In this document: positions 62,524 to 64,000 of the stretch, piece by piece
Layout: each line of letters begins with the position of its first letter
How positions within the stretch are numbered: the stretch's first letter is position 1
Assembly (NCBI RefSeq): GCF_014651035.1
Contig: NZ_BMWC01000001.1
Location: 434,001-498,000 of the forward strand
Reading direction: 5' to 3'
Source of the DNA: Streptomyces lomondensis
Lineage (GTDB): Bacteria > Actinomycetota > Actinomycetes > Streptomycetales > Streptomycetaceae
Length of the DNA stretch: 64,000 nt
Notes under the pieces: generated by a model
Seen by the model: only the letters and a program-made list of their open reading frames with translations
Databases searched by the model: none
Told to the model about the DNA's origin: nothing
Translations under genes and position numbers: made by a program

Positions 62524-64000
62524 TTACGGCACGACCTTCTCGATCTTCACGCTGCCCAGGCCCGCGACCGTGCCGCGCGCGTTGACCAGCTGGACCTGGC
62601 CGAAGAACTCACGCCCCTCGGGCGCCGCCGCCGCGGCGGTGACGTTGCCCGAGACCGTGGCCGACGCGCCCGTGCCGAGCTTCACCGGCGCCGACCCGTC
62701 GACGCTGACGCTGCCCAGGGTGGGAGCGAAGAACACGTCCTGGTAGTCGTAGGCGGTGGTGCCGGCCGGCACCGAGTAGCCGACGACCTCGATCGTGTAC
62801 CGGCCGGCGGCCGGGGAGGGAACGGAGACCGACTCCTCCGAGTCGCCGTCGGCGGAGCTGCCGACCTGCTTGCCGGTGGCGTCGTAGACCGCGAGGTCCA
62901 GGTCGGCCGCCGCGTCCGAGACGCCGCCGATGGTGACGTCCAGCGACTTCGCGCCCGCGGGCACCTCGACCGTCGTCTTCTGCGTCTCGCCCTGCTTGAT
63001 CGACGGGCGGGTCGTCTTCGCCGAGCCGAGCGGGCCGCCGACCAGCTTGCCGTCGAGCGCGGCGAAGCCGTTCGTCACCTTCCAGGAGGCGGCGGCCGGG
63101 GTGCCGACCTTCGCCTCGGGCAGGGTCACGGTCTCCGGGTCGAAGACCGCGCCGAGAACGGCGACGTCGAGCTTGTACGGGTTGTCGAGCAGCGGCGAGG
63201 TACGGCGCGACTCGACCTCGATCTCCCAGACGCCCGGCTGCGGGTTCGCGTAGGAACGCAGGTCGGGGCGGCAGGTGTTGGCCGGGTTCGGGTAGTTCGG
63301 GTAGCAGTTGATCGTCGACGTCGGGTCGGCCGGGACGCCGTACGGGTGGATGGAGATGAACCGGGTCTGGCTCTTGTCCGTCAGCCCGCCCATCGCGACC
63401 TCGAGGGACTTGGCGCCCTCGGGGACGGTGACGAAGTAGTGCCGGGTGCTGTTGCGCTGCACCGAACCCGAGGCGGAGAAGGTGTACTTCAGCGGCTCGG
63501 AGACGACGACCGTGCTCAGGACCTGCTTGTCGATGCCCTCGGTCCTCGGGTCGTCGACCTCCAGGATCGCGCTCTTGAGGCCCGCGGACTTCGGAGCGGC
63601 CTGGACCTTGACGGTCACCGGCTGGTTCAGCGGCAGCTTCACCTCGTCGGAGCCGACGATCCGGAAGGTGCCGCCGGCGTTGTTCTCGAAGTGCAGCTCG
63701 TGCCGGATCGCCTTGTCGGCGCCGGACGTACGGGTGAGGGTGATCTCGTACGTCTTCTTCTGGCCGGCCTTCAGGCCGCCCTCACGGTCGTACAGGCCCG
63801 TGCCGAAGCCCGGGGTCTTCAGGAACTGGTCGATCGCGGTGTCGACCGGCGCCTTGACCGTGTACGCGTGCGAGGTGGCGCCGTCGCGGATGGCGTCCCA
63901 GGCGTCCTCGATGTTCATCAGGCCCGCGCCCTCCTCGTACGCCTGCACACCCTTGATGTGGTCGGCGGTCGAGGTGAGGGCCGTGCGCAGGGTCGCCGGC
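62524..64000 (-). CDS. Subtilisin-like (S8) serine peptidase, C-terminal part (partial)
   Basis: The gene runs off the right edge. Visible are the last 492 or so residues: PATLRTALTSTADHIKGVQ and YEEGAGLMNIEDAW, the end of the S8 catalytic domain typical of Streptomyces subtilisins; then a long beta-rich tail with pre-peptidase C-terminal-like domains (VSVPSPAAGRYTIEVVGYSV, SLEVAMGGLTDKS, ANPQPGVWEIEVES). The Asp and His of the triad and the catalytic Ser region lie outside or at the edge, so the call rests on the tail and the segment around the catalytic-domain end. Probably secreted. Stop TAA at 62524. Confidence 0.8.
   Translation of the reverse strand, partial: PATLRTALTSTADHIKGVQAYEEGAGLMNIEDAWDAIRDGATSHAYTVKAPVDTAIDQFLKTPGFGTGLYDREGGLKAGQKKTYEITLTRTSGADKAIRHELHFENNAGGTFRIVGSDEVKLPLNQPVTVKVQAAPKSAGLKSAILEVDDPRTEGIDKQVLSTVVVSEPLKYTFSASGSVQRNSTRHYFVTVPEGAKSLEVAMGGLTDKSQTRFISIHPYGVPADPTSTINCYPNYPNPANTCRPDLRSYANPQPGVWEIEVESRRTSPLLDNPYKLDVAVLGAVFDPETVTLPEAKVGTPAAASWKVTNGFAALDGKLVGGPLGSAKTTRPSIKQGETQKTTVEVPAGAKSLDVTIGGVSDAAADLDLAVYDATGKQVGSSADGDSEESVSVPSPAAGRYTIEVVGYSVPAGTTAYDYQDVFFAPTLGSVSVDGSAPVKLGTGASATVSGNVTAAAAAPEGREFFGQVQLVNARGTVAGLGSVKIEKVVP

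Overview
The window is high-GC chromosomal DNA of a Streptomyces-type actinomycete. GTG and TTG starts are common, stop codons are scarce in shadow frames, and the gene content is typical of the genus: a paired dynamin/SsbB locus, an LAxTG-anchored thioester surface protein, SPW and DUF5958 proteins, a RepSA/SpdD integrative element, and a TTA codon in an accessory gene. The left edge cuts a class C beta-lactamase-like gene and the right edge cuts a subtilisin-like protease gene.

Region 1 (1-2.5 kb) is chromosomal: a hemerythrin-type protein, a decayed AhpD-family gene and a divergent LysR regulator. Region 2 (about 2.6-14.85 kb) is a mosaic genomic island. Its left end holds an integrase relic that has lost its catalytic tyrosine, beside a 3' fragment of tRNA-Gly(CCC). 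Its right end is an actinomycete integrative element (AICE) module (truncated DUF2637, transfer protein, small membrane protein, SpdD, RepSA, Xis, Int) that abuts an intact tRNA-Arg(UCU). Between them lie defence-like or orphan genes: a coiled-coil Mrr-type endonuclease, DUF5958, a lower-GC segment with a HEPN-like unknown, and a HerA-type ATPase frameshifted by a perfect 10-bp duplication. No TraSA/FtsK gene is visible, so the element is probably not self-transmissible.

Region 3 (15-26.6 kb) is core: two dynamin-like GTPases and SsbB (sporulation septation and chromosome segregation), the thioester surface protein, an MFS transporter, an SPW protein, the translation factor EttA, a thioesterase and a conserved unknown. 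Region 4 (26.6-41.5 kb) has a truncated hemoglobin, a PCMT-like methyltransferase and then a long minus-strand signalling block: GlnX-like membrane sensor, GlnH-like binding protein, a coiled-coil protein, a PknG-like kinase, a PP2C phosphatase, a vWA protein and an FHA protein. It reads as an amino-acid-sensing phosphorylation circuit. A MscS channel and an HNH endonuclease follow.

Region 5 (41.6-64 kb) is a series of small regulated units: a PadR-ABC transporter operon with a perfect 20-bp operator, a GH84-like secreted glycosidase, MalQ preceded by a small repeat protein, a divergent TetR/FAD-monooxygenase pair separated by a remarkable 14-bp-periodic repeat array, a MarR/EamA pair, PepN, a LysR/MFS pair, DUF1203, aspartate-semialdehyde dehydrogenase, an ECF-type sigma factor with its likely partner membrane protein, and the C-terminal part of an S8 peptidase.

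The features judged most worth follow-up are the 14-bp array at 50936-51130, the PknG/GlnX/GlnH/PP2C/vWA/FHA circuit, the tandem-duplication frameshift in the HerA-type gene, and the composite island junctions.
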